From contig NZ_JACXLC010000001.1 in assembly GCF_014705715.1 (NCBI RefSeq), positions 2,846,429 to 2,910,428 of the forward strand: 64,000 bases of DNA. The letters run 5' to 3'. Source of the DNA: Erythrobacter rubeus. Lineage in GTDB: Bacteria; Pseudomonadota; Alphaproteobacteria; Sphingomonadales; Sphingomonadaceae. Below are positions 19,891 through 28,756 of this stretch, one piece after another; position 1 is the stretch's first letter; every line of letters begins with the position of its first letter. A model generated the notes under the pieces. It made no database searches. It was not told the DNA's origin and was given only the letters and a program-made list of their open reading frames with translations. The translations under genes were made by a program, and so were the position numbers.

Positions 19891-20847
19891 TTAAGCGGCT
19901 TCGCCAGGCCTTTCAATCGGGTTTCGCACAGCAACCGATTTTGTCGGCGGCTGCTGGCCGGTCCGCATTCGCCAGCGATCGCGGATCATGTCGGACGTAT
20001 CGCGGCTGCCGTCATGGCTCCAGCCCGGCTCGCGCAGCAGATAGGACAGCTTGTGCCTCCAGGGCGCGCGCCAGATATCGCTCAGCATTCCAATCCATTC
20101 ATGGAACACCGCCCACAGCAGATTGAAGCTGCCCAACTGCTTGATAATGCCATAGCGGATCGGTTCGTCATCCCGCTCAGGCTCGAAAGTGCCGAACATC
20201 TTGTCCCACACGATAAAGACGCCTGCGTAATTGCGATCGAGGTAGCGGGGGTTGGTCGCGTGATGGACACGGTGGTGGCTTGGCGTGTTCATCACCGCCT
20301 CGAACCAGCGCGGCATACGCCCGATCGCTTCGGTGTGGATCCAGAACTGGTAGATCAGATTGAACCCGCCGCAGATCGCGATCATGATCGGATGGAAACC
20401 GAGCAGCACGAGTGGGACCGCGAACAGGAAGCCAAAGGTAAATGCACCGGTCCAGCTTTGCCTGAGTGCCGTCGACAGGTTGTAATGCTGGCTCGAATGG
20501 TGGTTCACATGGCTCGCCCACATCCAGCGAATGCGGTGCCCGGCGCGGTGAACCCAGTAATATTTGAGATCATCGAGCACGAAGCAAAGCGGCCATGCCC
20601 ACCAGACTGCCCACCATTGCTCCCCAAAATCGAAGAGGCGGTATTCGTAGGCAGCAATGAACACGTAAAGCGCGAAACCGCCAAGCAATCCGCCAGCGAC
20701 GGTGGAACCGAGGCCGAAGGCGAGGCTGACAAGAGTGTCCTTGGGCTCATACGCTTCGGGCGCGCGAAATCTGGCCCAGATCATCTCGGCCAGGACCGCC
20801 ACGACAAACAGCGGTACGGCATATTCGGTGGGCGAGAAATCAGGCAT
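19891..20847 (-). CDS. Sterol desaturase / fatty acid hydroxylase family membrane protein
   Basis: A 318-residue di-iron membrane enzyme. At least four hydrophobic helices carry the three His clusters of the superfamily: HRAGHRIRWMWASHVNHHSSQHYN (first two boxes) and HHRVHHATNPRYLDRN (third). Bacterial relatives hydroxylate or desaturate sterols, hopanoids, carotenoids or lipid ether bonds; the substrate cannot be told here. Its start overlaps the stop of the upstream small membrane protein gene by 8 bp, and a GMC oxidoreductase follows, suggesting a lipid/alcohol oxidation operon. Confidence 0.88.
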   Translation of the reverse strand: MPDFSPTEYAVPLFVVAVLAEMIWARFRAPEAYEPKDTLVSLAFGLGSTVAGGLLGGFALYVFIAAYEYRLFDFGEQWWAVWWAWPLCFVLDDLKYYWVHRAGHRIRWMWASHVNHHSSQHYNLSTALRQSWTGAFTFGFLFAVPLVLLGFHPIMIAICGGFNLIYQFWIHTEAIGRMPRWFEAVMNTPSHHRVHHATNPRYLDRNYAGVFIVWDKMFGTFEPERDDEPIRYGIIKQLGSFNLLWAVFHEWIGMLSDIWRAPWRHKLSYLLREPGWSHDGSRDTSDMIRDRWRMRTGQQPPTKSVAVRNPIERPGEAA

Positions 20848-21256
20848 TGCCGCGGTTCTTTAGCCGATTGATCGCATCAGCCCAAGATGCTGCGTTCGGG
20901 TGATGAAGGGTGATGCTGCCAAAACGCCTTTCACCCGAATTGACCGTCAAAAGCGTACCCTCGGCCACCGCATCGGCACCTGGACCAAGGAGCCTGCCAG
21001 CGAAACGGTTGCCATGGCGTTTTATGATCATGATCTGACCTTGTGCATCGCTCAGCACCGCGCCGGCCCCATCTTCGCTGATCGCAAGATCGACGGCGTC
21101 GAATCCGTCCTGAACCTCGCTTGCGGCCTGTATGGCGTCGCCCTCATCTGCGAGGCTGGCTTCACCGCCCAATCTCAGGAGCACGGCCAGCCCGCTCAGC
21201 GCCACGATCGCAGCGAGCGAGACAGCGAAAATGAGGATTTGCGGGTGAATTTCCAT
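20840..21256 (-). CDS. Small membrane-anchored protein, unknown function
   Basis: A 138-residue protein from ATG 21256 (MEIHPQILIFAVSLAAIVAL); ATG 21274 is an alternative. A single N-terminal transmembrane helix (about residues 8-30) is followed by about 105 soluble residues with a beta-rich look (AVDLAISEDGAGAVLSDAQG, IMIIKRHGNRFAGRLL, GSITLHHPNAASWADAINRL). Family not recognised. The 8-bp overlap with the sterol desaturase-like gene implies coupling; a partner or maturation role for that enzyme is only a guess. Confidence 0.6.
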   Translation of the reverse strand: MEIHPQILIFAVSLAAIVALSGLAVLLRLGGEASLADEGDAIQAASEVQDGFDAVDLAISEDGAGAVLSDAQGQIMIIKRHGNRFAGRLLGPGADAVAEGTLLTVNSGERRFGSITLHHPNAASWADAINRLKNRGNA

Positions 21257-21315
21257 GCCAAGACGGATTGGCATGCGGCCCGCTTTGCGGCAAGCAGGAG
21301 CCAAGGGAGAATACG

Positions 21316-22767
21316 ATGAAATTGCCGACAACGCCGCTCGCAGCCGCTGCATTTGTGACGCTGGCTTTCGCCTCAGCACCTCTGACCGCCGATAACCACA
21401 CCCAGCTCAGCGTCGACCCAGCCGCATTTGTGGCTGCCGATTCCGAAAGGACCGCGCGCGTCGCGAAGCAGCTGTGGGACTATGCCGAGCTCGGTTATCT
21501 TGAAACGCAGTCGACGAACCTGCTGCAAAGCGAGCTTTCGGCCGAGGGGTTTGAGATCGAGAGCGGGATCGCTGACATCCCGACAGCTTTCGTCGCCGAG
21601 TGGGGCGAAGGCGGCCCGGTGATCGCAATCTTTGCTGAAATGGATGCTCTGCCTGGCATCAACCAGTCGGCGTCGGCGCTTCGCGACCAAGTCGCGGGCA
21701 AGCATGCGGGCCACGCCTGCGGTCACAACCTTTTCGGCGCAGGTTCGCTTACGGCGGCAATCGCGGTCAAGAAATGGCTTGAAGAAACCGGCACGTCCGG
21801 CCGCATTCGCTTTTACGGCACGCCAGCAGAAGAGGGCGGATCCGGCAAGGTCTACATGACCCGCGCAGGAATGTTCGACGATGTCGATGTCGCAATCCAC
21901 TGGCATCCGGGTGACGAAAACAGCGCGGCTGCCCGGACAAGTCTGGCGAACCGCTCGGCCAAGTTCCGTTTTACAGGAATTTCGGCTCATGCCGCAGGTG
22001 CTCCGGAACGCGGCCGGTCCGCGCTCGACGGTGCAGAGGCGATGAACATGATGGCGAACATGCTGCACGAACACATGCCGCAGGATGCCCGTATGCATTA
22101 CGTCATCACCAGCGGAGGCAACGCGCCGAACGTCGTTCCCGATTTTGCCGAGGTGTTCTACTATGTCCGCCACCCCGATCCTGACGGCGTCGAAGAAATC
22201 TGGACCCGACTCGAGAACGCTGCGCGCGGTGCGGCGTTAGGCACGGGGACCGAAGTCGATTGGGAAGTGATCCATGGCAACAACCCGCTGCTGGTGAATG
22301 AAACCCTCGCCAAGGTAATGGATGAGAAGCTGCGCAGCGCAGGCGGCATCGAATATTCGGCCGAGGAGACCGAGTGGGCGGAGCAACTGCAGGCTTCGCT
22401 GGGGGATGCAGCCGAACCGCTGTCCGAGGCGGGTAGGGTCCAGCCTTACGAAGTCACGCTGGGGTATGGTTCGACCGATGTCGGGGATGTGTCCTGGGCG
22501 ACGCCGACTGTCGGATTGCGAACTGCGACCTGGGTGCCGGGCACCAGCGCGCATAGCTGGCAGGCAGTCGCGGCAAGCGGCCATTCAATCGGGTTCAAGG
22601 GCACTCAGAAAGCGGCCGAAGTCATTTCTCTGATGGCTGCCGAGCTGTTCACGAATCCCGAGCTCCGCGAAGCGGCGCGCGCCGAATTCGAAAGCTCGCG
22701 CGGTGCCGATTATGAGTATCGCTCGCTATTGGGCGACCGCGAGCCGCCGCTCGATTACCGTAAATAG
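21316..22767 (+). CDS. Secreted M20-family amidohydrolase (AbgB-like)
   Basis: A 483-residue metallo-amidohydrolase. ATG 21316 has AAGGGAGA 8 bp upstream and gives a signal peptide (MKLPTTPLAAAAFVTLAFASAPLTA). Zinc-site motifs of the M20 family are visible: EMDALPG, HACGHNLFG, TPAEEGGSGK, and a dimerisation lid (SAHAAGAPERGRSALDG). The late TDVGDVSWATPT segment is characteristic of AbgB, which releases p-aminobenzoate from PABA-glutamate; other N-acyl amino acid substrates are possible. Periplasmic location is inferred. Its stop is 2 bp from that of the convergent phosphatase gene. Confidence 0.87.
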   Translation: MKLPTTPLAAAAFVTLAFASAPLTADNHTQLSVDPAAFVAADSERTARVAKQLWDYAELGYLETQSTNLLQSELSAEGFEIESGIADIPTAFVAEWGEGGPVIAIFAEMDALPGINQSASALRDQVAGKHAGHACGHNLFGAGSLTAAIAVKKWLEETGTSGRIRFYGTPAEEGGSGKVYMTRAGMFDDVDVAIHWHPGDENSAAARTSLANRSAKFRFTGISAHAAGAPERGRSALDGAEAMNMMANMLHEHMPQDARMHYVITSGGNAPNVVPDFAEVFYYVRHPDPDGVEEIWTRLENAARGAALGTGTEVDWEVIHGNNPLLVNETLAKVMDEKLRSAGGIEYSAEETEWAEQLQASLGDAAEPLSEAGRVQPYEVTLGYGSTDVGDVSWATPTVGLRTATWVPGTSAHSWQAVAASGHSIGFKGTQKAAEVISLMAAELFTNPELREAARAEFESSRGADYEYRSLLGDREPPLDYRK

Positions 22768-22769
22768 CT

Positions 22770-23201
22770 CTATCGGGCGGCCAGCATGTCGATCATCGGG
22801 CGAATCGGGGTAACGTCATAACCGGCCGCCATGGCCGTTTCTGCGATCTCGTCCGGTTCGCCGCCCGACTTCGCCTGAGCGAGCGCCCACAGTAGCGTCG
22901 ACCGGGTACCCGAGCGGCAATAGGCGAGCACTTTGCCGTCACCATTGGACAGCGCGTCGATCATTTGATCGATTTGCGGTTCGCTGAAACCGGCATGTCC
23001 GATCGGGATCGCCGCATAATCGATGCCCGCTGCGCGCGCTGCAGCCTCTATTTCGTCGCTTTGCGGCGCCGAGGGCTCCTCGCCATCGGGGCGATTGTTG
23101 ACGATGAGAGTCACGCCTGCATCCTTTGCTGCTCCCACATCCTCGACGCTGATTTGCGGGCTGGCCAATACCGAATCGGTCAATTGTCGAAATTCGCTCA
23201 C
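22770..23201 (-). CDS. DUF442/TIGR01244-type protein tyrosine phosphatase-like protein
   Basis: A 143-residue protein. I take GTG 23201 as start, because GGAGGATAGGAG lies just upstream; the frame is open to 23258. It has the phosphatase P-loop YCRSGTRS (a Cys-x5-Arg-Ser loop) and the beginning FRQLTDSVLASPQISVEDV typical of the family fused elsewhere to persulfide dioxygenases (Blh/SdoA-type), linked to sulfide detoxification or sulfur transfer. No dioxygenase partner is adjacent, so the substrate is uncertain. Confidence 0.8.
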   Translation of the reverse strand: MSEFRQLTDSVLASPQISVEDVGAAKDAGVTLIVNNRPDGEEPSAPQSDEIEAAARAAGIDYAAIPIGHAGFSEPQIDQMIDALSNGDGKVLAYCRSGTRSTLLWALAQAKSGGEPDEIAETAMAAGYDVTPIRPMIDMLAAR

Positions 23202-23311
23202 GATGCTCCTATCCTCCAAGTGTTCTCCGGTCCTAGGATCGTCCGGTGTGTTATTCAATCGCAGCGGCCAAGTCTCGCGGCGCTCTTGGTCGGTGCGAAT
23301 TTGTCATAATT

Positions 23312-23340
23312 TTGCGCGATAGTCCGGTTACGGGTTAAAT
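23312..23340 (+). promoter_or_regulatory. Probable sigma-70 promoter of the double cold-shock gene
   Basis: TTGCGC at 23312-23317 and TTAAAT at 23335-23340, separated by 17 bp, in the AT-richest part of the spacer. It would give a 5' leader of about 140 nt, in keeping with the long, structured leaders of cold-shock mRNAs. Predicted from spacing and composition only. Confidence 0.4.
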
Positions 23341-23486
23341 CATTCGCAAAGCAGTTCTTTGTGCGCTATGACCCGCGATAGAGAGCGATATTCGATCCGT
23401 CGAAGGTTCGCTTGCGTTCGGTACGGACTGCTGCCCCGCTACCGACGCATTGGAGGTGGGCAGTGTGACAAGGTACGTGAAGAGTT

Positions 23487-24233
23487 ATGGGTTACGATAG
23501 GGGACGTCGGCGCGGCCGGGATAAGCGCGACGGTTTCGGCGAGGACAGTTTCGATCCTTTTGGCGGCGGTATGGACGGATTTCCCCCGCCCAGCGACTAT
23601 GGCAACGACCGCGGCGGCAATGACAGGTTCGGCGGCGGTGGTGGTGACCGCGGCGGCGACCGGTTTGGCGGCGGTGGCGGAGGCCCTCGTGGCGGTGGTG
23701 GTCCGCGCGGCGGCGGCGGAGGTGGCGGTTTCAACCGCATGCCCGCTCAGGTGGTCGGCACCGGAAAAGGCACCGTCAAATTCTTTAATGGACAAAAGGG
23801 CTTCGGCTTCATCCAGCAGGAAACTGGCGGAGAAGACGTCTTCGTGCATATCAGCGCAGTGGAACGCGCCGGGCTTGAAGGATTGGCAGAAGGCCAGGAA
23901 CTCGAGTTTAACCTGGTCGATCGCGGCGGGAAGATTTCCGCTCAGGACCTTCAGGTGGTCGGTGACGTGATTGCCGTCGAAAAGAACGATGGTCCCCCGA
24001 AGCGCGAGCTGACAGGCGACAAGGCCACAGGCACGGTGAAGTTCTTCAATTCCATGAAGGGCTTCGGATTCCTGGTGCGCGACGACGGTCAGCCCGATGC
24101 GTTCGTCCATATCAGCGCCGTGGAGCGCTCCGGCCTCAATGCAATCAACGAAGGCGAACGCTTCGAATTCGATCTCGAAGTTGACCGACGCGGAAAGTAT
24201 TCTGCGGTCAACCTCGTGCCGGTTCAGGAGTAG
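23487..24233 (+). CDS. Double cold-shock-domain protein with Gly/Arg-rich N-terminus
   Basis: A 248-residue nucleic-acid-binding protein. Residues 1-85 are low complexity, rich in Gly, Arg, Asp and Phe ([20 protein letters not shown]...), like eukaryotic RGG/FG regions. Two cold-shock domains follow, at about 92-160 and 177-246, each with RNP1 (KGFGFI/KGFGFL) and RNP2 (VFVHIS/AFVHIS). Tandem CSD proteins are common in alphaproteobacteria; they melt RNA structure and act in cold or stationary phase. The disordered tail could add RNA affinity or drive clustering, which is inference. A terminator follows at 24292. Confidence 0.9.
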   Translation: MGYDRGRRRGRDKRDGFGEDSFDPFGGGMDGFPPPSDYGNDRGGNDRFGGGGGDRGGDRFGGGGGGPRGGGGPRGGGGGGGFNRMPAQVVGTGKGTVKFFNGQKGFGFIQQETGGEDVFVHISAVERAGLEGLAEGQELEFNLVDRGGKISAQDLQVVGDVIAVEKNDGPPKRELTGDKATGTVKFFNSMKGFGFLVRDDGQPDAFVHISAVERSGLNAINEGERFEFDLEVDRRGKYSAVNLVPVQE

Positions 24234-24291
24234 TCTTTCCAAACCTATCCGGCCGTTTGACCAACCAAGCGAGCGGCCCTATCTCACTTCG

Positions 24292-24326
24292 AATGGCGGC
24301 TCGTAATTGAGCCGCCATTTGCTTTT
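24292..24326 (+). terminator. Intrinsic terminator after the cold-shock gene
   Basis: AATGGCGGCTC (24292-24302) and GAGCCGCCATT (24309-24319) form a perfect 11-bp stem with a 6-base loop, then TGCTTTT. It separates the cold-shock gene from argD. Confidence 0.8.
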
Positions 24327-24356
24327 CAACTCGATTCCAAAGCTAGGATTCCGATT

Positions 24357-25556
24357 ATGTCGATTACTCCGCTCATGCCCGTATACCCCCGCTGCGGTGT
24401 CCGGCCTGTCCGCGGCGAGCATTGCCACCTGATCGACGAGGATGGCACGCGCTACCTGGATTTTGCGAGTGGTATCGCGGTGAACCTGCTCGGCCATTCG
24501 CATCCGGGCTTGATCGAGGCGATCCAGAAGCAGGCCGAGACGCTGATGCATGTCTCCAACCTGTATGGCAGTCCGCAAGGCGAAAAGCTGGCGCAGCAGC
24601 TGGTCGACAACACCTTCGCTGATACAGTCTTCTTCACGAATTCAGGCGCTGAGGCAGTCGAAACCGCGATCAAATGCGTGCGCGCGTATTACCAGAACGC
24701 GGGCGATGCTGGTGACGCCGATCGTTTCGAGATCATCACTTTCGCCAATGCGTTTCACGGTCGAACGATGGCCACGATCAGCGCATCCAACCAGACGAAA
24801 ATGCATCACGGCTTCTCTCCGCTTCTTGATGGTTTCAAATACGCGGAGTTCGATGATCTCGAAGCGGCCAAATCCCTGATCGGTCCCAAGACCGCGGGTT
24901 TCCTAGTCGAGCCTATTCAGGGTGAAGGCGGTATCCGTCCGGCCTCTATGGAGTTCATGCGAGGTCTTCGCGCACTGGCCGATGAGCACGGTCTTATGCT
25001 GGCGCTCGACGAGGTGCAGTGCGGCGTCGCTCGGACCGGCACGCTTTACGCTTACGAACAATACGGCATCACGCCCGACATCGTGGCGACAGCAAAAGGG
25101 CTTGGTGGAGGATTTCCGCTTGGCGCATGCCTCGCCACCGAAGATGCCGCCCGCGGCATGACTTTCGGCACGCACGGCTCAACCTATGGCGGCAATCCGC
25201 TCGCGATGGCGGCGGGAAGCGCGGTCATGGACGCAGTGGCTAACGAGGAATTCCTCGCGTCCGTACGCGAAAAGGGCGAACGCATCCGCACCCGTCTCGA
25301 ACAATTCATCGGGAATTACCCAGAACTGTTTGAACTCGTTCGCGGCAAGGGCTTGATGCTCGGGATCAAGATGAAGGTCGAGAGCAGGCCTTTCTTCGTA
25401 CACCTGCGCGATAATCACCAATTGCTGACCGTAGCCGCGGGTGATCAGACATTACGTGTAATCCCACCGCTCGTGATTGGTGACGAGGAGATCGACGAGT
25501 TCTTCGAGAAGCTTTCGGCTGGTGCCGCAAGTTTTCAGGTTACGGAAGCAGCGTGA
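24357..25556 (+). CDS. argD: Acetylornithine aminotransferase
   Basis: A 399-residue class III PLP aminotransferase of arginine synthesis (N-acetylglutamate semialdehyde to N-acetylornithine). It has the family start ([24 protein letters not shown]), [11 protein letters not shown], the cofactor Asp in [14 protein letters not shown] and the Schiff-base Lys in [13 protein letters not shown]. Succinyl-DAP aminotransferase activity is common in this family. argF begins inside its stop codon (TGATG), the usual alphaproteobacterial argD-argF pair. Confidence 0.95.
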   Translation: MSITPLMPVYPRCGVRPVRGEHCHLIDEDGTRYLDFASGIAVNLLGHSHPGLIEAIQKQAETLMHVSNLYGSPQGEKLAQQLVDNTFADTVFFTNSGAEAVETAIKCVRAYYQNAGDAGDADRFEIITFANAFHGRTMATISASNQTKMHHGFSPLLDGFKYAEFDDLEAAKSLIGPKTAGFLVEPIQGEGGIRPASMEFMRGLRALADEHGLMLALDEVQCGVARTGTLYAYEQYGITPDIVATAKGLGGGFPLGACLATEDAARGMTFGTHGSTYGGNPLAMAAGSAVMDAVANEEFLASVREKGERIRTRLEQFIGNYPELFELVRGKGLMLGIKMKVESRPFFVHLRDNHQLLTVAAGDQTLRVIPPLVIGDEEIDEFFEKLSAGAASFQVTEAA

Positions 25557-26500
25557 TGCCGGGCTCGAACGCCAATCAGCATTTCCTCGATCTGAGCGAT
25601 GCCGGTGCCAATGCGATTGCGGCGATGATCGGGGATGCGATCGACCGCAAGCAGGCGCGCCAAGGCTGGCCCAAGGGAAAGCCTGACGCAGATGCGCCGC
25701 TCGCCGGGCGCGTGCTCGCGCTGGTGTTCGAGAAAAACTCCACCCGCACGCGCGTGAGTTTCGATATTGCGATGCGCCAGCTTGGCGGCAGCGTCCTGAT
25801 ATTGGATGCGGGATCAAGTCAGCTCGGCCGCGGCGAAAGCATAGCCGATACGGCGCGTGTGCTCAGCAGAATGGTCGATGCCATCATGCTGCGCACCGAC
25901 GATCACGCCAAGATCGAAGAAATGGCCCGCTATGCCAGCGTGCCGGTCATCAACGGCCTGACCGATCGCTCGCATCCCTGCCAGATCGTTGCTGATCTGC
26001 TGACAGTGATCGAGCATGGCAAAGCGCTACCTGGCCTGGAAGTGGCATGGTTCGGCGATGGTAATAATGTGCTGCACTCGTTCCTCGAAGCGGCGAGCCT
26101 GATGAAGTTCAATATGCGTATAGCCACGCCCGCCGGCTTCGAGCCTGAAGGTGAATTCATCGATATGGCGCAGAGTGCCGGCTGTACTGTGATGTTGACG
26201 CAGAATGCGCACGAGGCGGCACGCAATGCCGATGTGCTGGTCACCGATACCTGGATTTCCATGGGCCAGGCCGACGCGGAGGAAAAGCGCGCGGCGATGG
26301 AGCCATTTCAGATCAACGCCGACATCATGGCGGAGGCTAAGGAAGACGCGCTTTTTCTTCACTGCCTCCCCGCTCACGTCGGCGAAGAGGTCAGCGAAGA
26401 CGTTTTCGAAGGTCCGCAATCCGTTGTCTTCGATGAGGCGGAAAACCGCATCCATGCTCAGAAGTCGGTGTTGCTCTGGTCGCTTGGGCTGCTGGGCTGA
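25556..26500 (+). CDS. argF: Ornithine carbamoyltransferase
   Basis: A 314-residue enzyme making citrulline from ornithine and carbamoyl phosphate. It shows the carbamoyl-phosphate site [12 protein letters not shown], the ornithine-side HPCQ (SHPCQIVAD), the DTWISMGQ segment and the C-terminal [14 protein letters not shown] 25556 overlaps the argD stop (TGATG); a GTG three bases earlier is in frame but less likely. hslO follows after 59 bp. Confidence 0.95.
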   Translation: MPGSNANQHFLDLSDAGANAIAAMIGDAIDRKQARQGWPKGKPDADAPLAGRVLALVFEKNSTRTRVSFDIAMRQLGGSVLILDAGSSQLGRGESIADTARVLSRMVDAIMLRTDDHAKIEEMARYASVPVINGLTDRSHPCQIVADLLTVIEHGKALPGLEVAWFGDGNNVLHSFLEAASLMKFNMRIATPAGFEPEGEFIDMAQSAGCTVMLTQNAHEAARNADVLVTDTWISMGQADAEEKRAAMEPFQINADIMAEAKEDALFLHCLPAHVGEEVSEDVFEGPQSVVFDEAENRIHAQKSVLLWSLGLLG

Positions 26501-26559
26501 TTTGCCGAATTGCGCCTGCTGGGGTTAACGCAGGCGACCTGAGGCACCATATCGCTGCG

Positions 26560-27450
26560 ATGGAAAATCAGGCCGAGACCTTCGCCGACAAGCTTTTGGG
26601 CTTCACTTTGCCGGCTCGCAATGCCCGCGCACGCGCCGTCCGCTTGGACCGCGTGGTCAATGACGTGCTCTCCGCGCACGACTATCCGCCGCCGATCACG
26701 CACCTTCTTGGTGAAGCGCTCGTGCTCAGCGCGCTTATGGGAGGATTGCTAAAGGGTGAGAACGCCCAGCTGACAATGCAGGCGCAGACGCAAGGCGGCG
26801 TAGTCTCCCTGCTTGTGTGCGACTTTCGCGCGGGCGAAATGCGGGGCTATGTCGATTTCGACGCTGAGCGTCTGGAGGCGCTAGGCGCCAACCCTTCTCT
26901 GTCAGCGCTTTTCGATGAAGGGTATCTTGCAATCACCTTCGAGACAGGCGGCGGGGAACGGTATCAAGGTATCGTGCCGCTCGAAGGTGAGACGCTGGCG
27001 GAAGCCTGCGAGATGTATTTCAGCCAGTCCGAGCAAATCCCGACTATGATCCGGATTGCCAGTCGCGCGGGAGCGGGGGATCGCGTTGCCGCGGGGTTGC
27101 TTATCCAACATCTCGCCGACGGCGAAGAAGGGCGCGAGCGGCTTCACGTGCGTCTCGACCATCCCGATTGGGAACACGTGGCGACCTTGGGATCGACAAT
27201 CAGCCATGAAGAACTGGTCGACCCCGACCTATCGATGGAAGCGATCGCATGGCGCTTGTTTCATGAGGAAGATGAGGTCCGGGTCCAGCCAGGGCCCAAA
27301 CTGTCCCGAGGGTGCCGGTGCAGCGCGGAGTATTACGAGGCGGTCATTGCGCGCTTCCCTGATGACGAACGCGCTGACATGCGGAACGAAAATGGTCAGA
27401 TCGTCGTTGATTGCGCGTTTTGCGCGAAAGAATTCGAACTCGCGATTTAA
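26560..27450 (+). CDS. hslO: Redox-regulated chaperonin Hsp33
   Basis: A 296-residue holdase activated by oxidative unfolding. The C-terminal zinc switch is intact: CxC at residues 252-254 and CxxC at 285-288. The N-terminal domain shows the usual DRVVNDVLSAHDYPPPI and LGEALVLSALMGGLLKGE segments. It sits downstream of argF on the same strand, an arrangement common in alphaproteobacteria (argD-argF-hslO); transcription with the arg pair is likely. Confidence 0.94.
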   Translation: MENQAETFADKLLGFTLPARNARARAVRLDRVVNDVLSAHDYPPPITHLLGEALVLSALMGGLLKGENAQLTMQAQTQGGVVSLLVCDFRAGEMRGYVDFDAERLEALGANPSLSALFDEGYLAITFETGGGERYQGIVPLEGETLAEACEMYFSQSEQIPTMIRIASRAGAGDRVAAGLLIQHLADGEEGRERLHVRLDHPDWEHVATLGSTISHEELVDPDLSMEAIAWRLFHEEDEVRVQPGPKLSRGCRCSAEYYEAVIARFPDDERADMRNENGQIVVDCAFCAKEFELAI

Positions 27451-27534
27451 CAATTTGTCGCTGTTCAGAAACGACTCATCGTGCATAATGCACTTCGACC
27501 GCGAGATTTCCGGCAAACAGGCGATGATGATCCG

Positions 27535-27948
27535 ATGATGCAACGATTTTCGAATAGCAAGATTGCAACCCGCACGGCTTTCGCCGCAGCCGTGATTGCG
27601 TTCGCCGTTCCGGTACTCGCACAGTCGGATGGTTTGTCCATGCTGGGAAAACTTACGAAAGGCGAATGGACGGTGAAGCCGAGAGATGGCGCGCCGGAGC
27701 GCAAGATATGTGTGCGAACAGGGCAGGAACTGATTCAGCTCCAGCATAGTGAGCGCGGTTGCAGCCGCTTTGTTGTTGAGGACGCGCCCTTCAAAGTAAC
27801 GGTGCAGTACACTTGCCCCGGTAATGGATACGGGCGCACTTATATCCGTCGAGAAACGGAGACGCTGGTACAGATCGAAAGCCAGGGCATTTCGAATGGA
27901 TTGCCTTTTCAGCTCGCGGGTGAGGCTCGTCGGACGGGGACCTGCTAG
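27535..27948 (+). CDS. Exported small protein, DUF3617-like
   Basis: A 137-residue protein from ATG 27535 (or 27538) with a signal peptide (TAFAAAVIAFAVPVLAQ). The mature part has GEWTVKPRDGAPERKICV, RGCSRFVVEDAPFKVTVQYTCPGNGYGRTYIRRET and a C-terminal GTC. The GxW opening and spaced Cys residues resemble DUF3617, a periplasmic family of unknown role abundant in sphingomonads. It lies between hslO and queC on the same strand. Confidence 0.65.
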   Translation: MMQRFSNSKIATRTAFAAAVIAFAVPVLAQSDGLSMLGKLTKGEWTVKPRDGAPERKICVRTGQELIQLQHSERGCSRFVVEDAPFKVTVQYTCPGNGYGRTYIRRETETLVQIESQGISNGLPFQLAGEARRTGTC

Positions 27949-28002
27949 ACGGGCAATCGATCCGGGATTGCGTATCTCTCCATTGAGGGTAATCGTCCCT
28001 TA

Positions 28003-28701
28003 ATGAGCGAAGCCGAAATGATGACTCCAAAACATGCTGCAGTCGTTTTGCTGTCCGGCGGGCTCGACTCGATGGTCACCGCGGCAATTGCGAAGGAGCG
28101 GGGATTCAATGTTCGTGCCCTGTCGATCGACTATGGGCAGCGGCATCGCCTCGAGCTCGCTTCTGCCAAACGTATCGCGGAGAAGCTGGATCTGGCGGAT
28201 CATGTCGAGATCGAATTGGATTTGCGCGCGTTTGGCGGTTCCGCGCTGACAGATTCGATTGCGGTTCCGAAGTCCGGTGTCGATGATACGATACCAGTAA
28301 CTTATGTCCCCGCACGCAATCTCGTCTTTCTCGCTCTTACTACAGCATGCGCGGAAGCAGCTGGCGCCTCGGATGTCTTCATCGGCGTGAATGCACTCGA
28401 TTATTCCGGCTACCCTGATTGCCGACCTGAATTTATCGCGAGCTTTACGGAAACAGCGAGGCTGGGCACGAAAGCTGGGGTCGAAGGCAGCGCGTTTGTG
28501 GTTCATACGCCGCTGCAGCATATGACTAAGGCCGATATTGCGAGAGAATGCGACCGGCTGGGTTTGGACCCCGCATGGAGTTGGTCATGTTACGATCCCG
28601 TCCCGGGGGACATCGCGTGCGGGCTATGCGATTCTTGCCGTCTGCGCAAAAAGGGATTTGCCGAAGCTGGAATTACCGATAGCACAGTGTACGCGGCTTA
28701 G
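28003..28701 (+). CDS. queC: 7-cyano-7-deazaguanine synthase
   Basis: A 232-residue ATP-dependent enzyme converting 7-carboxy-7-deazaguanine to preQ0, on the way to queuosine in tRNA. It has the PP-loop LLSGGLDS (residues 16-23), IDYGQRHRLE, the YVPARNLVFL segment and the C-terminal zinc site in SCYDPVPGDIACGLCDSCRLR. ATG codons at 28018 and 28021 are alternative starts. No other que genes are adjacent; gluQ, which acts on queuosine-tRNA-Asp, lies at 48645. Confidence 0.95.
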   Translation: MSEAEMMTPKHAAVVLLSGGLDSMVTAAIAKERGFNVRALSIDYGQRHRLELASAKRIAEKLDLADHVEIELDLRAFGGSALTDSIAVPKSGVDDTIPVTYVPARNLVFLALTTACAEAAGASDVFIGVNALDYSGYPDCRPEFIASFTETARLGTKAGVEGSAFVVHTPLQHMTKADIARECDRLGLDPAWSWSCYDPVPGDIACGLCDSCRLRKKGFAEAGITDSTVYAA

Positions 28702-28756
28702 CACGGCCACGGCGACGCATAGCAATTCAACTGAATGTGCCTTGGGGGATCGATCT

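Noticed and set aside
23620..23740. GGC/GGT-rich tract as a DNA repeat array
   Set aside because: It is the coding DNA of the Gly/Arg-rich tail of the cold-shock protein; periodicity is that of glycine codons.
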